DNA of 9,258 nucleotides from Actinomycetota bacterium. GTDB taxonomy: Bacteria; Actinomycetota; Actinomycetes; Nanopelagicales; Nanopelagicaceae. The stretch covers positions 1 to 9,258 of the forward strand of contig CANKCT010000020.1 of the NCBI GenBank assembly GCA_947480465.1. The letters run 5' to 3'. Every line of letters begins with the position of its first letter. The stretch's first letter is position 1. Made by a program: the position numbers and the translations under genes. The notes beneath the pieces were generated by a model. That model saw nothing but the letters and a program-made list of their open reading frames with translations, made no database searches and was not told the DNA's origin. Shown here piece by piece: positions 1 through 7,225 of this stretch.

Positions 1-163
1 CAGGATTTGCGTAGAAGAAAACAACAAGTGTTGCCAGTGTTGCACCGAACGCACCAATCATATTTCCACGGCGTGCAGTTTTTGGATGCGATAAACCTTT
101 AAGGGCTAAAATAAATGCGACACCTGCAGCTAGGCCGATGAGGTCATACAGAGTGCGACTCAT
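1..163 (-). CDS. pntB: NAD(P) transhydrogenase subunit beta, N-terminal part (cut by window edge)
   Basis: PntB is the membrane and NADP(H)-binding subunit of the proton-translocating transhydrogenase, which drives NADPH formation from NADH with the proton gradient. Only the first 54 codons are here, running off the left edge. The translation begins MSRTLYDLIGLAAGVAFILA, a hydrophobic first helix, followed by the family-typical LKGLSHPKTARRGNMIGAFG and a second hydrophobic stretch (ATLATLVVFFYANP). The start ATG (163–161) overlaps the pntAB stop as ATGA, a sign of translational coupling, and an AAGGA Shine-Dalgarno lies 8 bases upstream. Last visible gene of the argF–pnt operon. The N-terminal match and the partner genes make the call secure; length and the NADP domain cannot be judged. 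Confidence 0.93.
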   Translation of the reverse strand, partial: MSRTLYDLIGLAAGVAFILALKGLSHPKTARRGNMIGAFGATLATLVVFFYANP

Positions 164-441
164 TTTTTCTTTCCTTTGAACATTTCCAGCATTCGATCGG
201 TAACAACAAAGCCACCCACCATGTTGATTGTGGCCAGGACGATTGCTGCAACGGCAAGACCGAGTTCAAGATTCGTTTCGCTGTGGTCAGCGACGATGAT
301 CGCACCCACCAGAATCACACCATGAATTGCATTTGCACCTGACATGAGGGGTGTGTGCAAAGTTGATGAAACTTTAGAAACTACCTCAAAACCCACGAAA
401 ACTGCCAATACGAAGATAGAAATAATCGCTATCGGTTCCAT
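160..441 (-). CDS. pntAB: NAD(P) transhydrogenase subunit alpha part 2 (membrane subunit)
   Basis: This 93-residue protein is the membrane part of the alpha subunit. In E. coli it is the C-terminus of a single PntA; in many bacteria, as here, it is a separate gene. Three hydrophobic segments are visible (about residues 4–20, 38–50 and 60–80). Between the first two lies the hallmark HTPLMSGANAIHGVILVGA, where the Asn-Ala-Ile-His stretch sits at the membrane interface. The C-terminus is basic (KGKKK), expected on the cytoplasmic side. Its ATG directly abuts the pntAA stop (TAAATG) and is preceded by a perfect GGAGGT six bases away, inside the end of pntAA. It overlaps pntB by four bases. It should assemble with PntAA and PntB in the cytoplasmic membrane. 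Confidence 0.95.
   Translation of the reverse strand: MEPIAIISIFVLAVFVGFEVVSKVSSTLHTPLMSGANAIHGVILVGAIIVADHSETNLELGLAVAAIVLATINMVGGFVVTDRMLEMFKGKKK
172..176 (-). promoter_or_regulatory. Shine-Dalgarno site of pntB
   Basis: On the minus strand AAGGA lies eight bases before the pntB ATG, inside the end of pntAB. It supports the ATG at 163 as the pntB start. Confidence 0.7.
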
Positions 442-1569
442 TTATTTACCTCCTGCATTTCTACGGGCTCCATCATGGGTTACCGCCGCACCATTGATAA
501 TTTCATCATCAAAATTCAAGGCGAATGCGACCTTTTCTTCATCTTTTGCTGGGGTAGTGAACAAAGTTAAAAGATTTACAACGTTGCGTGAGTACAAGAA
601 CGACGCATGGAACGGCAGCTGACTTGGGACGTCTTTGCCGCCCCAGATGCGAACTCCGCCCGCTGTAGCAACGATTTCTCCAGGTTTTGATCCTTCAACG
701 TTTCCACCAGTTTCAGCAGCCAGGTCGATGATGATCGTTCCTGGAGCCATCGAGTCAATCATTGCTTGTGTCATCAATCGTGGCGCTTGGCGACCCGGAA
801 CCGCAGCGGTTGTAATAACCACATGCGATTTAGCAATAAAAGGAGTGAGTAGCGCTTGTTGTTTAGCTGCACGATCTTCTGTCATTTCGCGCGCGTAACC
901 ACCAGCGCCTTCCAAAGCTTCGAGTTCTAGTTCAATAAATGTAGCGCCCATTGAACGAACTTCATCGGCGGATGCAGGACGAACATCGTAAGCAGATACA
1001 ACTGCACCTAATCGACGTGCAGTTGCAATTGCTTGTAAACCTGCGACACCTGCACCAAGAACTAAAACTTGCGCTGGAGTAACAGTTCCTGCAGCAGTCA
1101 TTAACATTGGGAAAAAACGTGGAGATAATTCTGCGCCAACAAGTGCAGCTCGATATCCAGCACAGAGAGCTTGTGAAGAAAGTGCATCCATAGATTGAGC
1201 ACGTGAAATTCTCGGAACCAATTCGAGAGAGAATGAAGTCACTCCTGCCGCCGCCGCCGCTTCAATCGAATCATTAGCGGTCAGGGGAGACATAAAACTT
1301 ATTGTCACTGCGCCTTTTTTAAGAGATGACATCTGAGCAGGTGTTAAAGGTTGCACTGATAAAACTGCATCAGCACCACTGAGAACTTCACCTGGTGAGA
1401 CGGTTGCACCAGCACTTACATAGTCAGCATCTGTTGCTTGTGAATGCACTCCAGCACCAGATTCGATGACTACATCGAAACCTAGTCGAGTCAATTTATT
1501 AATGATGTCGGGAACAAGCGCAACGCGCTTTTCACCCTCACGAATTTCTTTAGGTACGGCTATGCGCAT
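442..1569 (-). CDS. pntAA: NAD(P) transhydrogenase subunit alpha part 1 (NAD-binding)
   Basis: This 375-residue soluble subunit binds NAD(H) and passes hydride to the NADP domain of PntB. It opens with MRIAVPKEIREGEKRVALVP, the alanine dehydrogenase/PNT N-terminal signature. Residues 123–133 read RAQSMDALSSQ, the transhydrogenase loop that sets it apart from alanine dehydrogenase. A Rossmann glycine motif GAGVAG lies at 172–177 with an Asp (YDVRP, 194–198) after the second strand, as expected for NAD. The segment AAETGGNVEGSKPG (284–297) is also typical. Length fits the split-alpha type. The ATG follows the argF stop by 10 bases with no clear Shine-Dalgarno, so translation may depend on ribosomes finishing argF. 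The partners pntAB and pntB follow immediately. Confidence 0.96.
   Translation of the reverse strand: MRIAVPKEIREGEKRVALVPDIINKLTRLGFDVVIESGAGVHSQATDADYVSAGATVSPGEVLSGADAVLSVQPLTPAQMSSLKKGAVTISFMSPLTANDSIEAAAAAGVTSFSLELVPRISRAQSMDALSSQALCAGYRAALVGAELSPRFFPMLMTAAGTVTPAQVLVLGAGVAGLQAIATARRLGAVVSAYDVRPASADEVRSMGATFIELELEALEGAGGYAREMTEDRAAKQQALLTPFIAKSHVVITTAAVPGRQAPRLMTQAMIDSMAPGTIIIDLAAETGGNVEGSKPGEIVATAGGVRIWGGKDVPSQLPFHASFLYSRNVVNLLTLFTTPAKDEEKVAFALNFDDEIINGAAVTHDGARRNAGGK
448..453 (-). promoter_or_regulatory. Shine-Dalgarno site of pntAB
   Basis: On the minus strand GGAGGT stands six bases before the pntAB ATG (GGAGGTAAATAAATG), within the last codons of pntAA. It is the strongest ribosome-binding site in the window and contrasts with the apparently leaderless argF at the head of the same operon. 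Confidence 0.85.
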
Positions 1570-1579
1570 GCAGGAAATA

Positions 1580-2524
1580 CTACTGGCTAGAGCCTTTCAG
1601 GTCACCTCTGACAAGGTGATACAGCAAGGATTGAATCGTTGTACGGCGGTGGTAAGCCTCTCGCCAAATAACTGATTTCGTTCCATCTATTACTGAAGCT
1701 TCAACTTCCTCCCCACGGTGTGCAGGTAAACAATGCATGAACACTGAATCTTTTTGTGTGAGTGCCATCAAATTTTCAGTAACAGCGAAGGGGGAGAGTG
1801 CCACCACTTTTTCATCCCGTTCATTCTCTGAGTCACCCATCGACATCCATACATCCGTGTATAAAACACTTGCATCTTTTGCTGCAGCTTCTGGATCATG
1901 TGTTGTCTCAATTTTTCCGCCACTTTGTGCTGCAATTTTCTGTGCAATTTCAACTACTCGTGAATCTGGTGCCCACTTCCCTTCTGGTGTTGCAGTTACA
2001 ACATGCGCACCCATGATTGCACCCATGAGCAACCAAGCATGAGACATATTATTTCCATCACCCAAGTACACAAATTTTCTACCGGTAATATCATTTCCGA
2101 ATTGTTCGCGAATTGTTAACCAATCAGCTAGCAACTGTGTTGGATGATCGTCGTCGGTGAGAGCATTAATCACTGGAATCGATGCATGCATCCCAAGTTC
2201 ATTAACATCAGATTGAGCAAAAGTTCGAATGATGAGTGCACTGCAGTAGCCACTAATAATTCTTGCAGTGTCTGCAATGCTTTCCCCTCTACCCAGCTGA
2301 AGTTCATCGCCTCGAATAAATATTGGGGTTCCACCAAGATGCGCGACAGCAGTCTCTGAAGAAAGTCGAGTTCTGGTTGAAGGCTTAGTCATATAGATCG
2401 CTACAGTTTTATTGGCCAGCGCGGTGTTGGAGCGAAGTGGATTGACCGCAAAATCAGCGGCCGTGTCGAGCAAAAGCTCAACATCAGCCCGGCAAAGATC
2501 GTGGGTTCGCAGTAAGTCCTTCAT
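1580..2524 (-). CDS. argF: Ornithine carbamoyltransferase
   Basis: ArgF joins ornithine and carbamoyl phosphate to give citrulline in arginine synthesis, in the cytosol. The 314 residues match the family length. The carbamoyl-phosphate loop STRTR is at 49–53 and HPTQ at 127–130. The ornithine side is shown by DVWMSMG (224–230) and HCLPAHRGEEV (264–274), which favour ornithine over aspartate carbamoyltransferase. The start gives MKDLLRTHDL, a normal N-terminus. There is no Shine-Dalgarno; a TAGAAT hexamer ends six bases before the ATG, suggesting a leaderless mRNA. It leads the operon with the pnt genes rather than lying among argC/J/B/D/G/H, at least within this window. No convincing ArgR operator was seen. 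Confidence 0.96.
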   Translation of the reverse strand: MKDLLRTHDLCRADVELLLDTAADFAVNPLRSNTALANKTVAIYMTKPSTRTRLSSETAVAHLGGTPIFIRGDELQLGRGESIADTARIISGYCSALIIRTFAQSDVNELGMHASIPVINALTDDDHPTQLLADWLTIREQFGNDITGRKFVYLGDGNNMSHAWLLMGAIMGAHVVTATPEGKWAPDSRVVEIAQKIAAQSGGKIETTHDPEAAAKDASVLYTDVWMSMGDSENERDEKVVALSPFAVTENLMALTQKDSVFMHCLPAHRGEEVEASVIDGTKSVIWREAYHRRTTIQSLLYHLVRGDLKGSSQ

Positions 2525-2530
2525 TTGCGA

Positions 2531-2536
2531 ATTCTA
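2531..2536 (-). promoter_or_regulatory. Putative -10 element for leaderless argF
   Basis: Reading the minus strand, TAGAAT is followed by TCGCAA and then the argF ATG. A TANNNT box 6–7 bases before a start codon, with no Shine-Dalgarno, is the usual arrangement of leaderless actinobacterial genes. No convincing -35 box lies upstream. The 53-base gap to the divergent DUF3039 gene must hold both promoters. Confidence 0.55.
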
Positions 2537-2561
2537 CCCGTAGTTTCAGGCTTGCCGAAGG

Positions 2562-2567
2562 TATTCT
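2562..2567 (+). promoter_or_regulatory. Putative -10 element for the DUF3039 gene
   Basis: TATTCT lies ten bases before the ATG at 2578 and no purine-rich Shine-Dalgarno intervenes (the bases are TATCTACCTC). Transcription would start at or within a few bases of the ATG. No -35 match at normal spacing was found, so support is moderate at best. Confidence 0.42.
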
Positions 2568-2577
2568 TATCTACCTC

Positions 2578-2847
2578 ATGGGCATCTTTCGAAAAAATAC
2601 ACTGGAGACCGAGTCACATACCGATCTCTTAACACGGCCTGTCCTTGAAGAAGATGATGGCGGCCATGATCGTTTTGCACACTACGTAAAGAAGGACAAA
2701 ATCGTTGAATCTGCCGTCACTGGCAAAGCGGTTCGTGCGCTTTGTGGGAAAAAGTGGATTCCATCTAGAGACCCCGAAAAATACCCCATCTGCCCAACGT
2801 GCAAAGAGATTCATGCAGGTTTGAAAAACGAACCTGAAGATAAATAA
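2578..2847 (+). CDS. DUF3039 family small protein, possible zinc ribbon
   Basis: An 89-residue cytosolic protein that I recognise as DUF3039, a small conserved actinobacterial family of unknown function. Recognition rests on the middle segment HDRFAHYVKKDKIVESAVTG (30–49) followed by ALCGKKW and PICPTCKEI. Three cysteines (56, 72, 75) and His79 give a C-x15-CxxC-x3-H pattern that could bind a metal, but this is inferred from spacing alone. The tail is charged. The start is set by a TATTCT hexamer just upstream and by the divergent argF. Its stop overlaps the next gene's start by one base (TAATG), implying coupling to the secreted glycosidase. No enzyme motif is visible. Confidence 0.85.
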   Translation: MGIFRKNTLETESHTDLLTRPVLEEDDGGHDRFAHYVKKDKIVESAVTGKAVRALCGKKWIPSRDPEKYPICPTCKEIHAGLKNEPEDK

Positions 2848-4703
2848 TGCTGGTGCGTAAGCTTGGCTTCGCAACCGCGTTAGCAGTGTGTGCGGCAATA
2901 TGTATTTCACTTCCAGTAAGTTGGGCAGAGAATCAACCCCGCGCCATCGTCAGTGGATGGATTCCTTACTATTCTGTAAAAACAGTAATGCCATTTATTA
3001 AGAAAATTCCAAATGCTGCCGCTGTGACCCCAGGTGCTCCAGTGACCTGTGAAGCTAATGAATATTTGCCGGAAGATTTAGCGCTTTTGAATTCTTCTTA
3101 TCTTTACACCAATAAAGACTTAATGAAAGAAGTAATGCCATTTTGGTTCACACTGAAATCTCCGACAATAATTCGGAATGATTACACGACTGGCAATCCA
3201 TCATGGCCTATGGCGGACACCCTTTGTTTGATGCGTAAAACTGGATTAAAGATAATTCCAACAATTACTGATGGCACAGATAAATTAGTTTTAGCAGGAT
3301 ACTTAGCCAAGAGTGACATTCGTACAACGATTGTTGCTTCCATAGTAGATCTAGTGAATAAAAATGGATTTGATGGAATAGATTTGGATTTTGAAGGATT
3401 TGCTTTCGTGGATGGAAATACTACATGGGCAAAAACAGCCCCTAATTGGGTTCTTTTCATCCGAGAATTAAGCACACAACTTCATCTGTCACAAAAAATC
3501 CTTTCAATTACGACGCCTTATGCATTTAATCCCAGTGAAAAGCAAAAAGGTTACACGGTTTATGCATGGGCGGACGTTGCAGCCAGCATTGACCGCCTTC
3601 GCATCATGACTTATGACTATTCCGTTGCTAAACCTGGCCCAATAGGTCCAATTGCCTGGACTGAAAAAACTTTGAAATATGCAATTAGCATCATGCCAGC
3701 ATCAAAAGTATTTATAGGTTTGCCTGGTTATGGCCGTGACTGGATAACATCAATAGTTGGAACGTGTCCTACTTCAGCTCCTCCAGGTTCAACTAAGTCA
3801 GCTAAAGCTGCCACCTTTAAGATGAGTTATGCATCTACAAAGGCGGTTATCGATCAAGCCGTACCGATTTTTGATGAAAAAAGTAGTGAGGCAACTTACT
3901 CGTATGTCAAAACCTTTAATGGTTTAACTACTAAAGGGTCTGCGACTTCATGTTCAATCTCAAGAACTGTCTGGTATCAAAATGACCGAAGTTTTACTGA
4001 GCGAATGAACCTCGTAGCAAAGTATCGACTAGGTGGAGCTGCGCTTTGGACTTTGGGCATGGAAGATTTGAGTGCGACAACAGCACTGCGAAACGTAGCG
4101 CTTGCTATAGCTCCTGATGTTGTACTAAGTGAATTAACTATTAAAGATAGTGATGATGATCAAGTGTTCTATGGTGACGTTTTCTTACTTCAGGGCTCAT
4201 TGTCATTAAAAGATAAATCGCCCATCGGGGATTTAGTAGTAAGCGTTGAAATGAAGCGGGAGAATGAAACCGCCTGGACAAAGATTGCAGAGTCAATGAC
4301 GGATCGCAATGGCACGATTTCGGTACCAGTCACACTTGCCGGGTCAGCAACTTTTAGGATCAGGACTGAAGGAACTTGGGAGCGTGCAGAGTCAATCAGT
4401 AATGAAAAGAGAATGAACGTGCGCAACAAGATTTCTTTATCGCACCCAAGTTCTATTCGGCATGGAGATATCATTGAAGTGCAAGGAACCCTATTTCCTC
4501 GAACATTAGGAGCTAACGTCCTGGTACAAAAAATGATTGCTGGAAAGTGGCAAAATACAGTTATAACCGGCGTTACAGATGGCAATGGAGAGTTTGTGCT
4601 TAAGGCCTCAGAATCAGAAAAAGGTGTTGTGACTATGCGAATACAGGTCACTACCGGTGCAAAAGTCTTTTACTCCGAGAAATTTTCGATTGTGGTGAGA
4701 TAG
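2847..4703 (+). CDS. Secreted glycoside hydrolase family 18 protein with two Ig-like repeats
   Basis: This 618-residue exported protein has a signal peptide (basic start, hydrophobic core about 7–22, probable cleavage after SWA at 25–27). The catalytic TIM barrel spans about 32–420. It contains the GH18 signature DGIDLDFE (176–183) with Asp179, Asp181 and the proton donor Glu183 all present, plus MTYDY (254–258), GLPGYGRDW (291–299) and the late Trp401 in GGAALWTLG. The family cleaves chitin or related N-acetylglucosamine polymers, and some members act on peptidoglycan; the substrate cannot be read here. Cysteines 68, 127, 307 and 369 could form two disulfides. Residues about 430–618 form two similar beta-rich repeats, probably a spacer or binding module. 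It is coupled to DUF3039 (TAATG) and followed by clpS after two bases. No sortase motif or C-terminal membrane span. Confidence 0.9.
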   Translation: MLVRKLGFATALAVCAAICISLPVSWAENQPRAIVSGWIPYYSVKTVMPFIKKIPNAAAVTPGAPVTCEANEYLPEDLALLNSSYLYTNKDLMKEVMPFWFTLKSPTIIRNDYTTGNPSWPMADTLCLMRKTGLKIIPTITDGTDKLVLAGYLAKSDIRTTIVASIVDLVNKNGFDGIDLDFEGFAFVDGNTTWAKTAPNWVLFIRELSTQLHLSQKILSITTPYAFNPSEKQKGYTVYAWADVAASIDRLRIMTYDYSVAKPGPIGPIAWTEKTLKYAISIMPASKVFIGLPGYGRDWITSIVGTCPTSAPPGSTKSAKAATFKMSYASTKAVIDQAVPIFDEKSSEATYSYVKTFNGLTTKGSATSCSISRTVWYQNDRSFTERMNLVAKYRLGGAALWTLGMEDLSATTALRNVALAIAPDVVLSELTIKDSDDDQVFYGDVFLLQGSLSLKDKSPIGDLVVSVEMKRENETAWTKIAESMTDRNGTISVPVTLAGSATFRIRTEGTWERAESISNEKRMNVRNKISLSHPSSIRHGDIIEVQGTLFPRTLGANVLVQKMIAGKWQNTVITGVTDGNGEFVLKASESEKGVVTMRIQVTTGAKVFYSEKFSIVVR

Positions 4704-4705
4704 TA

Positions 4706-5014
4706 ATGGTGAAACTAGACGAGGAAGTAGACGCGAAAGTTGATGAAGCAATAAAAGAATTGTTCAACAGTGAAAAACCTTGGATAACAATTGTCTGGGA
4801 TGACCCAGTGAACCTGATGTCGTATGTAACCTATGTTCTAATGGAGCTTTTTTCTTTTTCCAGAGAAAAAGCGCACGAACTTATGATGCAGATACATACA
4901 CAAGGCAAAGCTGTCGTTTCGACTGGAAGTCGGGAAGAGATGGAACATGATGTCGCTCGACTCCATGAGTACGGCCTGTGGGCAACTCTTCAACGCGGAG
5001 ATCAAGTGATATGA
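4706..5014 (+). CDS. clpS: ATP-dependent Clp protease adaptor
   Basis: ClpS carries proteins with destabilising N-termini to the ClpA/ClpC unfoldase for degradation. The 102-residue protein has a short acidic, flexible N-tail (1–24) and then the compact domain: [18 protein letters not shown] (28–45), the helix with [18 protein letters not shown] (57–74), and a C-terminal [10 protein letters not shown]. His64 and Asp32/Asp33 line up with the E. coli N-degron pocket residues. The position of E. coli Asn34 is Trp31, which as I recall is usual in actinobacterial ClpS. A GGTGAG near the end of the preceding gene may serve as ribosome-binding site; GTG at 4709 is a possible alternative start. It overlaps DUF2017 by four bases, a pairing conserved in actinobacteria. 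Confidence 0.95.
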   Translation: MVKLDEEVDAKVDEAIKELFNSEKPWITIVWDDPVNLMSYVTYVLMELFSFSREKAHELMMQIHTQGKAVVSTGSREEMEHDVARLHEYGLWATLQRGDQVI

Positions 5015-5586
5015 CAACCGACTCAGGAGAATTGCCCAAGGGGTTTAATCGGCACGGTAGTAATGACTATGTTGCATATTTCTCCACTGAAGAACGTGAA
5101 GTTCTTTTAAACCTTGTAGAACAAATCATAGAACTTCTCAGTGAACGCTCCGATAACCACAGTGACGATCCATTAGCAGCAATGGTTGGAATAACTTCAC
5201 ATGATTCACCTCCGGAGGACGATGTTTTACTACGCCTTTTACCTAACGCCTACGCAGATCAAGTAGATGCCTCAGAGTTTCGTAGATATACAGAATTAAC
5301 ACTTCGGACTAAAAAGTCGGCACATGCGATGTCGATGCGAATTGACTTGAAGAGTTCTACGGATGGATGTGTTGAGATAGATCATGAAGGAGCGAACGCC
5401 TGGTTAGGCGCAATGAACGATATTCGTTTAGCTCTCGGTGTGAGATTAAAAGTGCAAGAAAATTCTCAAGAAGAGTTAGAAATACTGGCTCCAGATGACC
5501 CTATGCGGGGAGTTTACGCAGTTTATAGCTGGCTGGGATGGTTACAAGAGAGTTTGATTCAAGCACTCATGAATGATGCTCTGTAG
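5011..5586 (+). CDS. DUF2017 family protein, partner gene of clpS
   Basis: A 191-residue predicted cytosolic protein recognised as DUF2017 mainly from context and the N-terminal stretch [20 protein letters not shown] (about 22–41), a helix typical of the family. The rest looks mostly helical and acidic, with [20 protein letters not shown] near the C-terminus. No catalytic motif, membrane span or signal peptide is visible. I chose the ATG at 5011 because it forms an ATGA overlap with clpS and has GGAG ten bases upstream; the open frame extends 11 codons further up but inside clpS. In Mycobacterium tuberculosis the gene after clpS (Rv1332) belongs to the same family. Function is unknown; the fixed pairing suggests a link to Clp proteolysis, but that is guilt by association. 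Confidence 0.85.
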   Translation: MTTDSGELPKGFNRHGSNDYVAYFSTEEREVLLNLVEQIIELLSERSDNHSDDPLAAMVGITSHDSPPEDDVLLRLLPNAYADQVDASEFRRYTELTLRTKKSAHAMSMRIDLKSSTDGCVEIDHEGANAWLGAMNDIRLALGVRLKVQENSQEELEILAPDDPMRGVYAVYSWLGWLQESLIQALMNDAL

Positions 5587-5603
5587 TCCAGCATCCTGCA
5601 AGG

Positions 5604-5609
5604 TAAGAT
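5604..5609 (+). promoter_or_regulatory. Putative -10 element for leaderless murI
   Basis: TAAGAT is followed by seven bases (AAATCAT) and the murI ATG, with no Shine-Dalgarno between. This is close to the ideal spacing for a leaderless transcript and marks a new transcription unit after DUF2017. No strong -35 was found. Confidence 0.6.
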
Positions 5610-5616
5610 AAATCAT

Positions 5617-6414
5617 ATGAGCAATGCGCCAATTGGAATCTTTGATTCTGGAGTCGGCGGACTTACTGTTGCTAGATCTATTTTAGATCAGTTACCCAAC
5701 GAATCCACTTTATACATCGGTGATACTGCAAGAGGGCCTTATGGCCCAAGACCTTTGGCAGAAGTTCGTGAGTTTGCTCTTGAGAGCTTAGATTTTCTCG
5801 TAGCTCAAGGAGTTAAAGCAATTGTGATCGCATGCAATACCGCAAGTGCTGCAATGCTGCGCGATGCTCGAGAGCGTTATTCAGTTCCTGTTGTAGAGGT
5901 GATTCAGCCGGCAGCAAGACGTGCTGTTGCTGCTACTCGAACCGGGAATATAGGTGTTATTGGTACTCGTGCAACTATTGATTCGGCAGCATATTTAGAT
6001 GCCTTTGCAGCTGCACCTCAGTTACAAATAACTTCAATTGCTTGTCCACTCTTTGTTGAATACGTAGAGCGTGGTGAAACGTCAGGTAAAGAAATCACGC
6101 AAATTGCCAGAGACTATTTAGCCCCATTTATAGAAGCAAAAATTGATACTTTAGTTTTAGGTTGTACTCACTATCCACTGTTAACAGGAGTTATCTCCTA
6201 TGTAATGGGTGAAGGTGTCACGTTGGTATCTAGCGCTGAAGAAACCGCTAAAGATTTATATAGAATTTTGGTAGAAAATAACTTACTGCGTCAGCAACAG
6301 AGCACACCACCAACACATAGATTCTTAGCAACCGGAGACGCACATGCTTTCGAGAGTTTGGCTCGCCGGTTTTTAGGTCCAGAAGTAACTCGAGTTGAAC
6401 ATCAAAATCTCTAG
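5617..6414 (+). CDS. murI: Glutamate racemase
   Basis: MurI converts L- to D-glutamate for the peptide stem of peptidoglycan. The 265 residues fit the family. The N-terminus reads [18 protein letters not shown] (5–22), with the conserved Asp10-Ser11 pair, then [14 protein letters not shown] (33–46). The two catalytic cysteines are Cys73 in IACNTASAA and Cys183 in LGCTHYPLL, each with its usual neighbours (Asn74-Thr75 and Thr184-His185). The start is fixed by the conserved N-terminus and the TAAGAT box just upstream. It lies 30 bases after DUF2017 and 47 before rph, in the same murI–rph–rdgB order known from other actinobacteria. It is complete, with no odd features. Confidence 0.97.
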   Translation: MSNAPIGIFDSGVGGLTVARSILDQLPNESTLYIGDTARGPYGPRPLAEVREFALESLDFLVAQGVKAIVIACNTASAAMLRDARERYSVPVVEVIQPAARRAVAATRTGNIGVIGTRATIDSAAYLDAFAAAPQLQITSIACPLFVEYVERGETSGKEITQIARDYLAPFIEAKIDTLVLGCTHYPLLTGVISYVMGEGVTLVSSAEETAKDLYRILVENNLLRQQQSTPPTHRFLATGDAHAFESLARRFLGPEVTRVEHQNL

Positions 6415-6426
6415 TCCAAAAATCAA

Positions 6427-6432
6427 TAAGAT
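6427..6432 (+). promoter_or_regulatory. Possible -10 element upstream of rph
   Basis: A second TAAGAT lies in the 47-base murI–rph gap. It would give a short leader that includes the GGAG ribosome-binding site of rph. No -35 box was found at normal spacing, so this may be chance in AT-rich sequence. Confidence 0.3.
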
Positions 6433-6451
6433 TCACCGCAACTTAACAATT

Positions 6452-6455
6452 GGAG
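6452..6455 (+). promoter_or_regulatory. Shine-Dalgarno site deciding the rph start
   Basis: GGAG stands six bases before the ATG at 6462. It sits within the four extra codons that would be added if translation began at the upstream TTG (6450), which argues for the ATG as the true start. Confidence 0.7.
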
Positions 6456-6461
6456 CACACT

Positions 6462-7187
6462 ATGGCACGCAATGATGGACGAGAAGTTAACTCTCTTCGC
6501 GAAATAAAGTTCACTCGCGGATGGCTAGATCACGCTGAAGGCTCTGTTTTAGTTGAGTTTGGAAAGACTCGCGTACTGTGCGTCGCATCTTTTTCACCCG
6601 GAGTTCCTCGCTGGTTAAAGGACACTGGAACTGGCTGGGTTACCTCTGAATATGCAATGCTCCCTAGAGCTACACATACTCGCTCTGACCGTGAAAGCGT
6701 GAAAGGAAAACTTGGCGGCCGTACTCAAGAAATTTCTCGACTTGTCGGTCGATCACTGCGCGCAATTGTGAACACAAAAGAGCTAGGCGAAAATACCATT
6801 GTGATTGACTGTGATGTTTTACAAGCAGATGGTGGAACTCGAACTGCAGCAATCACTGGCGCTTACGTTGCTCTCGCAGATGCAATTGCCTGGGCTAAAA
6901 ATCAAGGACATATCAAGTCCACAGCAAATCCACTAAATGATTCAGTAGCTGCAGTCAGTGTTGGAATTATTGATGGAGTTCCGATGTTGGATCTTTGTTA
7001 TGAAGAAGATGTTCGTGCAGGGACTGACATGAATGTTGTTGTTGCGGGAGATGGCCGATTTATCGAAGTTCAAGGGACAGCAGAAGGTGAGCCTTTTGAT
7101 CGCGATCTCTTAAATAGACTTTTAGACCTCGCGGTTGCAGGGTGTAATGAGTTAAGCCAACTTCAAAAAGCTGTCTTAGCGAAGTAA
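6462..7187 (+). CDS. rph: Ribonuclease PH
   Basis: RNase PH is a phosphate-dependent 3'-5' exoribonuclease that trims the 3' ends of tRNA precursors; it works in the cytosol as a ring of six. The 241 residues match the family. The start [19 protein letters not shown] is the usual N-terminus and [20 protein letters not shown] follows. [19 protein letters not shown] begins at 85 and holds Arg87; [20 protein letters not shown] holds Arg127. These two match the phosphate-binding arginines of known enzymes. [17 protein letters not shown] (177–193) carries the acidic active-site residues, including Asp183 and Asp189. The ATG at 6462 has a GGAG six bases away; a TTG four codons earlier is less likely. 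rdgB follows after a gap of under 40 bases. Confidence 0.97.
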   Translation: MARNDGREVNSLREIKFTRGWLDHAEGSVLVEFGKTRVLCVASFSPGVPRWLKDTGTGWVTSEYAMLPRATHTRSDRESVKGKLGGRTQEISRLVGRSLRAIVNTKELGENTIVIDCDVLQADGGTRTAAITGAYVALADAIAWAKNQGHIKSTANPLNDSVAAVSVGIIDGVPMLDLCYEEDVRAGTDMNVVVAGDGRFIEVQGTAEGEPFDRDLLNRLLDLAVAGCNELSQLQKAVLAK

Positions 7188-7225
7188 ACAGAGCTTTAGT
7201 TCTTTCGGGCGAGATTGTGCAAACC

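Noticed and set aside
4190..4651. 153-codon open frame on the minus strand inside the GH18 gene
   Set aside because: No recognisable motif and no independent regulatory signals; it lies wholly within a clear gene with two aligned repeats.
4978..5010. Upstream extension of DUF2017 by 11 codons
   Set aside because: The extension lies inside clpS; the ATG at 5011 makes the usual ATGA overlap and has GGAG upstream.
5575..5595. Six-base inverted repeat GATGCT…AGCATC at the end of DUF2017, considered as a terminator
   Set aside because: Short stem, nine-base loop and no T run after it; likely chance.
6450..6461. TTG start adding four codons to rph
   Set aside because: The GGAG ribosome-binding site lies within these codons and the ATG at 6462 gives the family's normal N-terminus.
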